A DNA stretch of 32,183 nt from Comamonadaceae bacterium (GTDB taxonomy: Bacteria > Pseudomonadota > Gammaproteobacteria > Burkholderiales > Burkholderiaceae_C): NCBI GenBank assembly GCA_947378785.1, contig CANCLK010000034.1, positions 1 through 32,183 on the forward strand, read 5' to 3'. Shown here piece after piece: positions 1-8,860 of this stretch. Position 1 is the first letter of the stretch. Each line of letters opens with the position of its first letter. Under the pieces are notes generated by a model. It saw nothing but the letters and a program-made list of their open reading frames with translations. It was not told where the DNA came from and did no database searches. Made by a program: the position numbers and the translations under genes.

Positions 1-4
1 TGGC

Positions 5-10
5 TATAAT
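5..10 (+). promoter_or_regulatory. Probable -10 element of the rpsU promoter
   Basis: A perfect TATAAT lies at 5-10, so transcription would start near base 17 and give a leader of about 76 nt before rpsU. The matching -35 box would lie upstream of the window and cannot be seen. Confidence 0.5.
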
Positions 11-92
11 CCTAGGCTTTGCTAGCAAACCCGCGCCTGACCTGATCCTGATCAGATCAATTGAAGGTGCATCCATTTGGATCCATTCATCG

Positions 93-305
93 ATGACCAC
101 TATCCGTGTAAAAGACAACGAGCCGTTTGACGTCGCACTGCGCCGCTTCAAGCGCACTATTGAAAAACTCGGTCTGCTGACCGACTTGCGCGCCCGCGAG
201 TTTTACGAGAAGCCAACGGCTGAACGTAAACGTAAAAAGGCTGCCGCCGTCAAGCGTAACTACAAGCGCATTCGCGCCATGCAGTTGCCGAAGAAACTGT
301 ACTGA
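93..305 (+). CDS. rpsU: 30S ribosomal protein S21
   Basis: Small-subunit ribosomal protein S21, which binds the platform of the 30S subunit near the anti-Shine-Dalgarno end of 16S rRNA and aids initiation on natural mRNAs. The 70-residue product has the usual S21 form: an N-terminal [19 protein letters not shown] segment followed by a very basic Lys/Arg-rich C-terminal helix ending in KKLY. Length is exactly that of the family. The start ATG at 93 has no good Shine-Dalgarno close by (an AAGG lies about 25 nt upstream), and a small hairpin (ATCCA-TT-TGGAT, 71-82) sits just before it. A strong terminator follows the gene, so it is probably a monocistronic unit, with yqeY behind it. Confidence 0.97.
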   Translation: MTTIRVKDNEPFDVALRRFKRTIEKLGLLTDLRAREFYEKPTAERKRKKAAAVKRNYKRIRAMQLPKKLY

Positions 306-345
306 TCGATTCTCGATCGGTTCAGCCTTCACCGGCATCCGGCAC

Positions 346-378
346 AGCCCGCTTGAGGACGCTCCAGCGGGCTTTTTT
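346..378 (+). terminator. Rho-independent terminator after rpsU
   Basis: The 8-bp stem AGCCCGCT (346-353) pairs with AGCGGGCT (366-373) across a 12-nt loop and is followed by a run of T (373-378). It separates rpsU from the YqeY gene. Confidence 0.85.
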
Positions 379-433
379 ACGCGCAAAATCCGAGATAACC
401 CGCCCTTCCAACCGGCACACACAAGGACTCCCC

Positions 434-880
434 ATGACGCTCAAAGAACAAATCACCGAAGACATGAAAACCGCCATGCGGGCCAAAGACGTTGAGCGCT
501 TGGGCACCATTCGCCTGCTGCTGGCGGCCATCAAGCAAAAAGAAGTGGATGACCGCGTGATGCAAGACGACGTCGCCGTGGTGGCCATCGTCGACAAACT
601 CATCAAGCAGCGCAAAGACTCCATCGAAGCCTTCCAAAAAGCCGCCCGCACCGACCTGGCGGACAAAGAAGCCGCCGAGATGAAGATCCTGAAGGCTTAC
701 CTACCGGCCCGCATGAGCACCGATGAAGTCAGCGCGGCCGTCAAAGCCATCGTGACCGAACTGGGTGCCACAGGCCCCGGCGACATGGGCAAGGTCATGG
801 GAGCGGTCAAAGCACAGCTGACCGGCAAGGCTGACATGGGCCAAGTCTCGGCGGCGGTGAAGGCTGCGCTGGCGGGCTGA
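434..880 (+). CDS. yqeY: GatB/YqeY domain-containing protein
   Basis: A 148-residue YqeY-family protein. The family is homologous to the C-terminal tRNA-binding domain of GatB of the Asp/Glu-tRNA amidotransferase but stands alone; its exact role is unsettled. What is seen: MTLKEQITEDMKTAMRAKD at the N-terminus, the helical core with RLLLAAIKQKEVD, a LIKQRKDSIEAF stretch, and a C-terminal helical domain with GPGDMGKVMGAV, all typical. The start at ATG 434 is chosen because AAGGA at 423-427 lies at proper spacing; the open frame extends upstream only through the rpsU terminator. It follows rpsU, a common proteobacterial pairing, but the terminator suggests partly separate expression. Confidence 0.9.
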   Translation: MTLKEQITEDMKTAMRAKDVERLGTIRLLLAAIKQKEVDDRVMQDDVAVVAIVDKLIKQRKDSIEAFQKAARTDLADKEAAEMKILKAYLPARMSTDEVSAAVKAIVTELGATGPGDMGKVMGAVKAQLTGKADMGQVSAAVKAALAG

Positions 881-898
881 GTCTGCCCAGCCTCGATA

Positions 899-2257
899 TC
901 AGGACCCCGCCACCTTCATCCGGTTCACCAGAATCGAACCCACAGTTTTGGCACCGTAGTTGTAGGCGTCGGCGCCCACGGCCTGAATACCCATGAGCAT
1001 GTCTTTGAGGTTACCGGCGATGGTGATTTCTTCCACCGGAAATGCGATCTGCCCTTTCTCAACCCAGAAGCCTGACGCGCCGCGGGAATAATCCCCCGTC
1101 ACGTAGTTGACGCCTTGGCCCATCAATTCGGTGACGAACAATCCGGTACCGAGTTTTTTCAGCATGGCGTCGAGGTCATCGCCAGCCCGCGTCTTACGGC
1201 TGGTCATCACCAGATTGTGTGAACCGCCCGCGTTGCCGGTGGTTCGCATGCCGAGTTTGCGGGCTGAGTAGGTGCTCAAAAAGTAGCCCTGCACAATGCC
1301 CGCATCGACAATTTGGCGAGCCTTGGTTTTGACGCCCTCTTCGTCGAAGGGTGCACTGCCTTTGCCTTTCAGCAGGTGCGGGTCTTCGCTGATGTCAATG
1401 TGCGCAGGGAACGCCGCCTTGCCCAAACTGTCGAGCAAGAAGGTGCTTTTACGGTAAAGCGCGCCACCGCTGATGGCCTGCACAAAGCCGCCTAGCAGGC
1501 CCGATGCCAGTGGCGACTCAAACAACACAGCGCATTGCGTGGTCGGAATTTTTCGACTTTTCAAGCGCGACAAAGCGCGCTCGGCAGCGTAACGGCCGAC
1601 CGCCTGGGGACTGGCCAAGTCGGCCGCGTCACGCATTGAGCTGTACCAAGCATCGCGCTGCATTTGGCTGCCTTTACCCGCAATCGGTGAGACGGAAATA
1701 CTGTGCCGTGAACTGGCATAACCGCCGCGAAAACCACGTGTGTGCGCACTGAAAAAATGGCTTTGCTGCGCCGACACGCCAGCGCCTTCGCTGTTGGTGA
1801 TCAGGCGGCTGGTGCTCAAGGCGGCGGCTTCGCACTCGAGTGCCAGCACTGCGGCTTGTGCCGAGTTGATGGCCCAAGGATGGAACAAATCAAGATCAAG
1901 GTGCTTGCGTGAAATATCGCGGTCAGCCGGCAAGCCAGAGGTTTTGTCTGTGGCGGTGAAGCGCGCGATGTCGTAGGCCGCCTGAACGGTCTGCTCGATG
2001 GCGGCTTTGGAGAAATCGCTGGTTGAGGCGTTGCCGCGTTTTTGGCCGACGTAGACCGTCACACCCAGCGACTTGTCACGGTTGCGCTCGACATTTTCGA
2101 GTTCTCCCTTGCGCACACTGACACTCAGACCGCAACCCTCAGAGGCCTCGGCCGCCGCGTCCGTAGCACCAATTTTGGTGGCGTGGGACAGAGCGCTGTC
2201 GACCAAATTTTCAAAGAAATCCCGGTGATAACTGAAGCCCGACTCAGGCTGCGCCAT
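899..2257 (-). CDS. pmbA: TldE/PmbA family metalloprotease subunit
   Basis: PmbA (TldE) pairs with TldD to form a cytoplasmic protease that trims unfolded peptides and, in E. coli, matures microcin B17 and degrades CcdA. The catalytic zinc site lies in TldD, and TldE is the non-catalytic partner. Seen: SVRKGELENVE and TVYVGQKRGNASTSD near the N-terminus, SGGALYRKSTFLLDSLG mid-protein, STYSARKLGMRTTGNAGG, and a C-terminal block with ELMGQGVNYVTGDYSRGASG and EITIAGNLKDM, all family hallmarks. From ATG 2257 the product is 452 residues, close to the 450 of E. coli. An in-frame ATG at 2302 would add 15 residues; neither start has a Shine-Dalgarno, so the choice is uncertain. It is divergent from darP, the same neighbour as in E. 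coli. tldD itself is not in the window. Confidence 0.93.
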   Translation of the reverse strand: MAQPESGFSYHRDFFENLVDSALSHATKIGATDAAAEASEGCGLSVSVRKGELENVERNRDKSLGVTVYVGQKRGNASTSDFSKAAIEQTVQAAYDIARFTATDKTSGLPADRDISRKHLDLDLFHPWAINSAQAAVLALECEAAALSTSRLITNSEGAGVSAQQSHFFSAHTRGFRGGYASSRHSISVSPIAGKGSQMQRDAWYSSMRDAADLASPQAVGRYAAERALSRLKSRKIPTTQCAVLFESPLASGLLGGFVQAISGGALYRKSTFLLDSLGKAAFPAHIDISEDPHLLKGKGSAPFDEEGVKTKARQIVDAGIVQGYFLSTYSARKLGMRTTGNAGGSHNLVMTSRKTRAGDDLDAMLKKLGTGLFVTELMGQGVNYVTGDYSRGASGFWVEKGQIAFPVEEITIAGNLKDMLMGIQAVGADAYNYGAKTVGSILVNRMKVAGS

Positions 2258-2309
2258 CAGATGGGGGTCTCGTGGGAAGTGCTTCAATGTTTTGAGGGTC
2301 ATGGGTCGC

Positions 2310-2316
2310 TATGATA
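2310..2316. promoter_or_regulatory. Overlapping back-to-back -10 elements between pmbA and darP
   Basis: The 7-mer TATGATA reads as TATGAT on the plus strand (2310-2315, towards darP) and TATCAT on the minus strand (2316-2311, towards pmbA). Each is one or two bases from the sigma-70 -10 consensus. No convincing -35 box is seen for either direction. The element sits in the only space available for promoters of these divergent genes. Confidence 0.4.
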
Positions 2317-2325
2317 CTGACTGCA

Positions 2326-2904
2326 ATGAACAACAAGACTATCAAAGGCTATTGGTCCAACGGACGCTTCGTCAAGCCCGAAGAAATTCTGGCTGAAGAG
2401 CCCGGTCCGCCGAGTAAAACCCAACTCAAAGCCGAGGCTGACGAAAAGCAGGCCTTAGGTGAAGCCTTGCTGACGCTACGCGCAGACCTCATGAAACGGC
2501 TCGACCTGCCTGAAAAGCTGCTCGACGCGATCAAGGACTGCAAGAAGATCACCAACTTCGAGGGACGGCGTCGGCAGATGCAGTTCATCGGCAAGCTGAT
2601 GCGTCCGCTCGACACTGATCCGATCCGCGAAGCCATCAATGAGCAAGCCAACGGTTCAGCCCAGCTGACGTTGTCGCTGCACCTGGCTGAACAATGGCGC
2701 GACAAATTGATCGCTGAAGATGGCGCGCTGAGCGATTGGTTGACCGCCTACCCCGACACCGATTCGCAGCAACTGCGCGCGCTCATCCGCCAAGCCCGCA
2801 AAGACATCGTGCCTGAAAAGCCGGGCGAAGCACCGCGCCACGGCAAGTCGTTCCGCGAAATTTTTCAGCTGGTCAAAGAAAAAATGACGCATGTCCAGTC
2901 TTGA
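2326..2904 (+). CDS. darP: Ribosome biogenesis factor DarP (YjgA family)
   Basis: DarP (formerly YjgA) associates with late pre-50S ribosomal particles and helps maturation around the peptidyl-transferase centre. The 192-residue product shows the family pattern: PPSKTQLKAEADEKQALGEA, a LPEKLLDAIKDCKKI segment, and EGRRRQMQFIGKLMR, followed by a helical C-terminal half rich in Arg and Gln. I start at ATG 2326 (MNNKTIKGYW); an ATG at 2311 is in frame but falls inside the probable -10 box. The stop overlaps the next gene, mog, by 14 nt, suggesting coupled translation. Confidence 0.9.
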   Translation: MNNKTIKGYWSNGRFVKPEEILAEEPGPPSKTQLKAEADEKQALGEALLTLRADLMKRLDLPEKLLDAIKDCKKITNFEGRRRQMQFIGKLMRPLDTDPIREAINEQANGSAQLTLSLHLAEQWRDKLIAEDGALSDWLTAYPDTDSQQLRALIRQARKDIVPEKPGEAPRHGKSFREIFQLVKEKMTHVQS

Positions 2905-3496
2905 GGCCAACCGTTTTGAGCCGGTGCGCATCGGGATCGTCTCGGTCAGCGACCGTGCCTCCAGCGGCGTCTATGAAGACAAAGGGCTGCCCGCTCTGAA
3001 AGACTGGCTGACCCGTGCGCTACACAACCCGATTGAATTTGACGCGCGCTTGATTCCTGATGAGCAAGCCGGCATCAGCGCCGCGCTGATCGAGTTGGTG
3101 AATGCCGGATGCTCGTTGGTGTTGACCACTGGCGGCACTGGCCCTGCCCTGCGCGATGTGACGCCAGAAGCGACGCGGGCGGTGAGCCACAAAGAAATGC
3201 CCGGCTTTGGCGAGCAGATGCGGCAGATCAGCTTGAAATTTGTACCCACCGCGATTTTGTCGCGCCAGTGCGCCGTGATCCGCGACCAGAGCCTGATCTT
3301 GAATTTACCCGGCCAACCCAAAGCGATACAGGAAACGCTTGAAGGTCTGCGCAATGACGCCGGCGAAAGCGTGATGCCTGGCATTTTTGCCGCCGTGCCC
3401 TACTGCATTGATTTGATCGGCGGACCTTATCTGGAAACCCGAACCGAGGTCTGCAAGGCCTTCCGGCCCAAATCAGCCATTCGGCCCACCGCTTAA
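2891..3496 (+). CDS. mog: Molybdopterin adenylyltransferase
   Basis: Mog adenylylates molybdopterin to MPT-AMP, the step before molybdate insertion by MoeA in molybdenum-cofactor synthesis. The 201-residue protein carries IGIVSVSDRASSG near the N-terminus, the nucleotide/MPT-binding LTTGGTGPALRDVTPEAT (residues 79-95), and EMPGFGEQMRQISLKFVPTA plus LNLPGQPKAI, all matching Mog rather than the shorter MoaB. It overlaps the end of darP by 14 nt and is convergent with cysE, 16 nt away. No other molybdenum cofactor gene is in the window. Confidence 0.92.
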   Translation: MSSLEANRFEPVRIGIVSVSDRASSGVYEDKGLPALKDWLTRALHNPIEFDARLIPDEQAGISAALIELVNAGCSLVLTTGGTGPALRDVTPEATRAVSHKEMPGFGEQMRQISLKFVPTAILSRQCAVIRDQSLILNLPGQPKAIQETLEGLRNDAGESVMPGIFAAVPYCIDLIGGPYLETRTEVCKAFRPKSAIRPTA

Positions 3497-3512
3497 AAAA
3501 ACTGCCTGGGTT

Positions 3513-4292
3513 TTACTTGCCCATCAGCTGATTGAGCTTGTCGGCTGAAAAAGTTTCTTGGCGCGCCGCGTCGTTTGGCACGCAATCTTTTCCGGGCGCA
3601 ACAGCTGAGCCCGATAGCTTTTCAATCGCTTTCCAGAGCAAGGCAATCTGATGCTCTTGCCCTGCCGCGTTGTCGATCAAACCGCGCATGGCCTGCGACA
3701 CCGGGTCGTCGTTTTGCGTCACGCCGTAAGCTGAAAAACCCATCTGACTCGCCGCTTCTTCGCGCTTCACATCGGCATCAGCCTGAATGATGCGGGCCGG
3801 GTTGCCGACCGCCGTGGCACCTGCAGGCACCGGTTTGACGACCACCGCGTTAGACCCGATGCGGGCACCGTCGCCCACCGTGAAGCCGCCCAGCACCTGT
3901 GCGCCCGCACCGACCACGACATTGCGGCCCAGCGTTGGGTGCCGCTTGGCGCCTTTGTAAAGCGACGTACCGCCCAGCGTCACGCCCTGGTAAATCGTGC
4001 AGCCGTCGCCGATTTCAGCGGTCTCACCAACCACCACGCCCATGGCATGGTCAAAAAATACACAGCTGCCGATCTTGGCACCTGGGTGAATTTCAATGCC
4101 TGTGAGCCAACGCGCCATGTGCGAGATAAACCGCCCCAGCCACTTCAGCCCGTGAGTCCAGCACCAATGGGCACGGCGATGCAACAGCAAGGCGTGGATG
4201 CCGGGATAGCAGGTCAGTACCTCCCAAGCCGTGCGAGCGGCTGGGTCTCGTTCAAGGATGCACTGGACGTCGGAGCGGAGTCTGGAAAACAT
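3513..4292 (-). CDS. cysE: Serine O-acetyltransferase
   Basis: CysE acetylates L-serine with acetyl-CoA to O-acetylserine, the precursor of cysteine. The 259-residue protein has a short N-terminal helical part (residues 1-65) and a left-handed beta-helix of hexapeptide repeats (about 66-170) with [25 protein letters not shown] and [10 protein letters not shown] motifs and the closing GNPARI. The short N-terminus is like the Bacillus/Azotobacter CysE2 type, not enteric CysE. An unusual tail of about 85 residues follows and ends in LMGK, so the C-terminal isoleucine used to bind CysK is absent. ATG 4292 is chosen since the longer frame would run into trmJ. It lies 10 nt after trmJ, forming an operon. 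Confidence 0.93.
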   Translation of the reverse strand: MFSRLRSDVQCILERDPAARTAWEVLTCYPGIHALLLHRRAHWCWTHGLKWLGRFISHMARWLTGIEIHPGAKIGSCVFFDHAMGVVVGETAEIGDGCTIYQGVTLGGTSLYKGAKRHPTLGRNVVVGAGAQVLGGFTVGDGARIGSNAVVVKPVPAGATAVGNPARIIQADADVKREEAASQMGFSAYGVTQNDDPVSQAMRGLIDNAAGQEHQIALLWKAIEKLSGSAVAPGKDCVPNDAARQETFSADKLNQLMGK

Positions 4293-4302
4293 GGTGTGGA
4301 GT

Positions 4303-5091
4303 CTACTTGGCGTCAGCGAAGGCCGCTGGCGGTAAGGCCAATGGGGCATCCGATTTATTGGCGGCTTGCGACATGGCCTTGGCGACACCGCGCAAGATAT
4401 GGATTTCTTCGGTGGAGAGTTGTGCGCGGTTGAACATCTGGTTCAGCCGTGGCATGAGTTTTTTCGGCGCTTGCGGATCCAGAAAGCCAATCTCTGCCAA
4501 CGCCTGCTCCCAGTGTTTGAGCATGCCGGAGACCTCGGCCGCATCGGCTTGCCGAGCGGGGGGCGTGGCGGACTGCACCGCAAAGCCGCCCAGCGCCTCG
4601 CGCCAGTCGTAAGCGATCAACTGCACCGCCGCCGCTAAATTGAGCGAGCCAAAATTAGGGTCGGTCGGAATGCTCAGGCAAGCGTGGCAGCGGTAAACGT
4701 CTTCGTTTTGCATGCCAAAGCGCTCTGAGCCAAACAAAAAACCCACTGACTCAGGACGCTGACCGGCGTCTTGCGCAGCCGGCGAAGTCAAGGCTGCAAA
4801 GTGCGCGCGCGGTGTCACGGTGGGCGGACCAAAATCTCGCGGCGTCATCGCCGTAGCGCACAAATGGGTGATGCCGTCGAGGGCTTCTTCCACTGTTTCG
4901 ACCACGCGGGCGTTCTTCAAAACATCCAGCGCACCACTGGAGCGTTGGATGGTTTCTTCGCGGTTCAGCACGTTCGCCCAGCGCGGTGCCACCAACACCA
5001 GATCCGTGAAACCCATCACCTTCATGGCGCGGGCGGTACCGCCCACATTGCCGGCGTGGCTGGTGTTGATGAGGATAAATCGGGTTTTCAT
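4303..5091 (-). CDS. trmJ: tRNA (cytidine/uridine-32-2'-O)-methyltransferase
   Basis: TrmJ uses S-adenosylmethionine to 2'-O-methylate nucleotide 32 in the anticodon loop of several tRNAs. The 262-residue product is a SPOUT (SpoU/TrmH class) enzyme: N-terminal [16 protein letters not shown] (9-24), FGSERFGM (120-127) and [12 protein letters not shown] (146-157) form the trefoil-knot SAM site, and a helical C-terminal region of about 80 residues is typical of TrmJ. It starts at ATG 5091 and is followed after 10 nt by cysE; upstream it is divergent from suhB with 93 nt between. The suhB-trmJ-cysE neighbourhood recalls the upstream side of isc iron-sulfur clusters in pseudomonads. Confidence 0.93.
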   Translation of the reverse strand: MKTRFILINTSHAGNVGGTARAMKVMGFTDLVLVAPRWANVLNREETIQRSSGALDVLKNARVVETVEEALDGITHLCATAMTPRDFGPPTVTPRAHFAALTSPAAQDAGQRPESVGFLFGSERFGMQNEDVYRCHACLSIPTDPNFGSLNLAAAVQLIAYDWREALGGFAVQSATPPARQADAAEVSGMLKHWEQALAEIGFLDPQAPKKLMPRLNQMFNRAQLSTEEIHILRGVAKAMSQAANKSDAPLALPPAAFADAK

Positions 5092-5184
5092 GGGCTTTTG
5101 GGGCTGAAGCCCCGTAAAATGCCGCTATTGTCACCTGCCCGCCGGTTACCGGCCTGGCAGCCCTCCCGCTCTTTCTTACTGCTT

Positions 5185-6165
5185 ATGTCCAATCTCCACC
5201 CCATGCTCAACGTGGCCGTCAAGGCTGCGCGCGCCGCTGGCGCCATCATCAACCGCGCCGCGCTTGATGTTGAATCAGTTCGTGTCTCGGCCAAGCAGAC
5301 CAACGACTTTGTCACCGAAATCGATCAGGCCGCAGAAGCCATCATCATTGAGACACTGCTGACGGCCTACCCCGGCCACGGCATCTTGGCGGAGGAATCG
5401 GGCAGCGAGCAAGGTGCCAAAGACTCAGAGTTCGTCTGGATCATTGACCCATTGGACGGCACCACCAACTTCATTCACGGCTTCCCGGTTTACTGCGTCA
5501 GCATCGCGCTCAGCGTGCGCGGCAAAATCGAACAAGCCGTCGTTTACGACCCCACCCGCAACGACCTGTTTTGCGCCACCAAAGGCCGTGGCGCCTACAT
5601 GAACGACCGCCGCATTCGGGTTGCCAAGCGCACACGCCTGCAAGAATGCCTGATCAGCACCGGTTTCCCCTACCGTCCGGGTGACAAGCTCAAGCCCTAC
5701 TTGAGCATGCTTGGTGAAGTCATGACCCAGTGCGCTGGCGTGCGTCGCCCAGGCGCGGCAGCACTTGACTTGGCTTACACAGCCGCCGGCTTCAATGACG
5801 GATTTTTTGAAAGTAATCTGCTGCCTTGGGACGTCGCTGCCGGTTCTTTGCTGGTGACTGAAGCGGGTGGTTTGGTGGGCAACTTCACCGGCGAAGCTGA
5901 CTTTCTGGAACAAGGCGAATGCCTCGCCGGCAACCCACGCATCTACGCGCAACTGGTGACCACCTTGGGCAAATACAGCAAATTTGCTGGCGCTGGAGAC
6001 AAAGCCAACGTCCGTCAAGCCTTGCAAGATGACGCTGTCGAAGCCGCTGACACGGCAGAGCCCACGGAAGCTGCTGCATCAGCCGACAAGCCCAAAACCC
6101 TGCAAGGCCGTAAATCACAAGCCAGCAGCAAGGCCAACGACAGTCTGCCCGACGCACCGTTTTAA
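5185..6165 (+). CDS. suhB: Inositol-1-monophosphatase family protein SuhB
   Basis: A Mg-dependent phosphatase of the inositol monophosphatase family; in E. coli SuhB also joins NusA/NusB/NusG in rRNA antitermination complexes. The metal site is complete: AEESG (69-73), DPLDGTTNF (88-96) and WDVAAG (215-220). The 326-residue product is about 60 residues longer than E. coli SuhB; the extra part (about 268-326) is Ala, Thr, Pro, Lys and Ser rich, looks disordered, and begins after the normal end of the fold. I start at ATG 5185; a second ATG at 5203 is possible and neither has a clear Shine-Dalgarno. mutS begins 14 nt downstream, so the two are probably cotranscribed. Confidence 0.92.
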   Translation: MSNLHPMLNVAVKAARAAGAIINRAALDVESVRVSAKQTNDFVTEIDQAAEAIIIETLLTAYPGHGILAEESGSEQGAKDSEFVWIIDPLDGTTNFIHGFPVYCVSIALSVRGKIEQAVVYDPTRNDLFCATKGRGAYMNDRRIRVAKRTRLQECLISTGFPYRPGDKLKPYLSMLGEVMTQCAGVRRPGAAALDLAYTAAGFNDGFFESNLLPWDVAAGSLLVTEAGGLVGNFTGEADFLEQGECLAGNPRIYAQLVTTLGKYSKFAGAGDKANVRQALQDDAVEAADTAEPTEAAASADKPKTLQGRKSQASSKANDSLPDAPF

Positions 6166-6179
6166 AGCTCTAACGCACC

Positions 6180-8846
6180 GTGAGAACGCCGGCATCAACA
6201 CCCGACCTTGGACCCGCCAGTCTCGCCGACGGCGGGGCGGCGAATGGCAAGCACACGCCCATGATGGCCCAGTACCTGGGACTGAAAGCCGACTATCCGG
6301 ACACACTGCTGTTCTACCGGATGGGCGATTTTTATGAGTTGTTTCATGCGGATGCTGAAAAAGCCGCACGACTGCTCGACATCACGCTGACCTCGCGCGG
6401 GCAATCCGCGGGGGAACCGATTCGCATGTGCGGCGTGCCTTTTCATTCCGTTGAAGGCTACTTGGCCAAGCTCATCAAGCTGGGCGAGTCGGCGGCTATT
6501 TGCGAGCAAATGGGAGAGCCCACAGGCAAGGGCCCGGTCGAGCGAAAAGTGGTGCGCGTGGTCACGCCCGGCACGCTGACCGACAGCGCGTTGCTGAGCG
6601 ACAAAACAGAATCTATCTTGTTGGCGGTGCACCAAGGCAGCCGCAACACCTGCGGTCTGGCTTGGCTCAGCGTGACGCAGGGCGAGATTCATCTGGCCCA
6701 TTGCGCCAGCGATGAAGTCGAAGCCTGGGTGGCACGCATTGGCCCCAGCGAGTTGGTCTACAACATTGACGTCACGCCAGCCTTTGAAGCCCGCCTGACC
6801 GCATTGCGTCAATCCGGTTTGGCTGGCCATGCCGCGACGTTGACGGCACGCCCGGCGTGGCAGTTTGATGCGTCATTGGGTGTGCGACGCCTGCTGGCGC
6901 AACTGCAAGTGGCTTCACTGGCTACTTTCAGCGCAGAAGCCCTCAGCGAGGCGCATGCGGCGGCATCTGCCTTGCTAGGCTATGCCGAACACACCCAAGG
7001 CCGCGCCCTAAGCCATGTGCACAGCCTGCAGGTGGTTCGCTCTGGCGAGATGATTGAGTTGCCGCAAACCACGCGCCGCAACTTGGAGCTGACGCAAACG
7101 CTGCGCGGCGAAGACTCGCCGACGCTCTTTTCATTGCTCGACACCTGCACCACCGGCATGGGCAGCCGCCTGCTGAAAAGCTGGCTGCTGTCGCCCAGGC
7201 GCGACCGCGCTCAAGCGGCTGCGCGTCTAGACGCCATCACCCTGCTGCGCAGCGGCTTGCAACAAACTTTGCGTGCGCGCTTGAAAGGCAGCACCGACGT
7301 TGAACGCATCACCGCGCGCATTGCGCTGCGGCAAGTGCGGCCGCGCGAGCTGATTGCGCTGCGCGACACGCTGCAAAAAGCCGAGCAATTGAGCCCGAAC
7401 CAAAACTCGCACCCCGAGTTGCCGGATCTGCTGCAGCGTATTTTTGAAGACTTGCAAGCCCCGCCCGCCTGCGCTGCCATGCTGAGCCGCTCCGTGATGG
7501 ACGAACCCGCCGCGTTGATCCGCGACGGCGGCGTTATCAACCGCGGTTGCGACCCCGACCTTGACGAATTGCGCGACATTCAGACCAACTGCGACGCCTT
7601 CTTGCTCGACCTCGAAGCCCGCGAAAAAGCCCGCACCGGCATCACCAACTTGCGGGTGCAGTTCAACCGTGTACACGGTTTTTACATCGAAGTCTCGCAA
7701 GGCCAAGCCGCGAAAGTGCCCGACGATTACCGACGCCGCCAGACCCTGAAAAATGCCGAGCGCTTCATCACGCCCGAGCTCAAGGCCTTTGAAGACAAGG
7801 CCTTGTCGGCGCAAGAACGGGCCTTGGCACGCGAGAAATTTTTATATGAAGAATTGCTCGACAAGCTGCAAGACTTTGTGCCAGCACTGAGCCGACTGGC
7901 CCGTGCCATTGCATCGCTGGACGCCTTGTGTGCACTGGCCGAACGCTCGCTGACGTTAAACTGGGCGCCGCCGGTGTTTGTCAAAGAGCCTTGCATCGAC
8001 ATCGTCGGTGGTCGCCACCCGGTGGTCGAGGCACGCTTGGCTGAAACCGGCGGCGGCAGCTTCATTGCCAACGACTGTGCGCTGAGCCACAAGAGCCGGA
8101 TGCAGGTCATCACCGGCCCCAACATGGGCGGTAAGTCGACCTACATGCGGCAAGTCGCGCTGATCGTGCTGCTGGCCTGCGTCGGCTCCTACGTGCCAGC
8201 CACCGTCTGTCGAATTGGGCCTATCGACGCGATTCACACCCGCATTGGCGCGGCCGATGACGTTGCCAACGCGCAGTCCACCTTCATGCTGGAGATGACC
8301 GAGGCCGCACAAATTCTGCACGCCGCCACGCCGCATTCGCTGGTGCTGATGGACGAGATCGGACGCGGAACCTCCACCTTTGACGGCTTGGCGCTGGCCA
8401 GCGGCATTGCGGCTTACCTGCACAACAAGTCGCAAGCGTTCACCTTGTTTGCCACGCATTACTTTGAACTGACTGAATTTCCGTCCAAGCATCACGGCGC
8501 CCTGAATGTGCATGTGAGCGCGGTCGAGTCGGGCTCGAACATCGTCTTCATGCACCACATCGAACCCGGCCCGGCCAGCCGGAGCTACGGTATTGCGGTG
8601 GCCAAACTGGCAGGCGTGCCTGCGGCGGTGGTGAGTCATGCGCGGCTGGCGCTGGGCGCGCTGGAGCTACAACAAACCGAAGCGCGCGCGCAAGTCGATC
8701 TTTTTGCACCGCCGCCAGAGATGCCTGCGGCTGAACTGAGTCTGATTGAAAAGTCGCTGACGAATATTGACCCCGATGCCCTGACCCCGCGTGAAGCGCT
8801 AGACGCGCTTTACCAGCTCAAAAAATTGCTCGCATCAACAACCTGA
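6180..8846 (+). CDS. mutS: DNA mismatch repair protein MutS
   Basis: MutS finds mispaired or unpaired bases and, on ATP binding, becomes a sliding clamp that recruits MutL. The 888-residue protein has the full domain set: mismatch-binding GDFYELF (Phe51, Glu53), connector, lever/clamp domains with [17 protein letters not shown], and the C-terminal ABC ATPase with Walker [10 protein letters not shown] (646-654), Walker [17 protein letters not shown] (Asp725, Glu726) and the final helix-turn-helix dimerisation region. The start is GTG 6180, which gives a 27-residue unconserved N-terminal stretch before [12 protein letters not shown] 6261 is an alternative. It lies between suhB and the Anbu gene with 14-nt gaps on both sides. 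Confidence 0.97.
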   Translation: MRTPASTPDLGPASLADGGAANGKHTPMMAQYLGLKADYPDTLLFYRMGDFYELFHADAEKAARLLDITLTSRGQSAGEPIRMCGVPFHSVEGYLAKLIKLGESAAICEQMGEPTGKGPVERKVVRVVTPGTLTDSALLSDKTESILLAVHQGSRNTCGLAWLSVTQGEIHLAHCASDEVEAWVARIGPSELVYNIDVTPAFEARLTALRQSGLAGHAATLTARPAWQFDASLGVRRLLAQLQVASLATFSAEALSEAHAAASALLGYAEHTQGRALSHVHSLQVVRSGEMIELPQTTRRNLELTQTLRGEDSPTLFSLLDTCTTGMGSRLLKSWLLSPRRDRAQAAARLDAITLLRSGLQQTLRARLKGSTDVERITARIALRQVRPRELIALRDTLQKAEQLSPNQNSHPELPDLLQRIFEDLQAPPACAAMLSRSVMDEPAALIRDGGVINRGCDPDLDELRDIQTNCDAFLLDLEAREKARTGITNLRVQFNRVHGFYIEVSQGQAAKVPDDYRRRQTLKNAERFITPELKAFEDKALSAQERALAREKFLYEELLDKLQDFVPALSRLARAIASLDALCALAERSLTLNWAPPVFVKEPCIDIVGGRHPVVEARLAETGGGSFIANDCALSHKSRMQVITGPNMGGKSTYMRQVALIVLLACVGSYVPATVCRIGPIDAIHTRIGAADDVANAQSTFMLEMTEAAQILHAATPHSLVLMDEIGRGTSTFDGLALASGIAAYLHNKSQAFTLFATHYFELTEFPSKHHGALNVHVSAVESGSNIVFMHHIEPGPASRSYGIAVAKLAGVPAAVVSHARLALGALELQQTEARAQVDLFAPPPEMPAAELSLIEKSLTNIDPDALTPREALDALYQLKKLLASTT

Positions 8847-8860
8847 ACCCCTCTTCCCCA

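Noticed and set aside
9..60. Cluster of short palindromes (CCTAGG, GCTAGC, TGATCA) upstream of rpsU
   Set aside because: Six-base palindromes of this sort are frequent by chance and show no regular spacing or repeat unit.
4771..5184. Upstream extension of the suhB reading frame by 138 codons
   Set aside because: The extension runs opposite trmJ and has no homology to the phosphatase fold, which begins just after ATG 5185.
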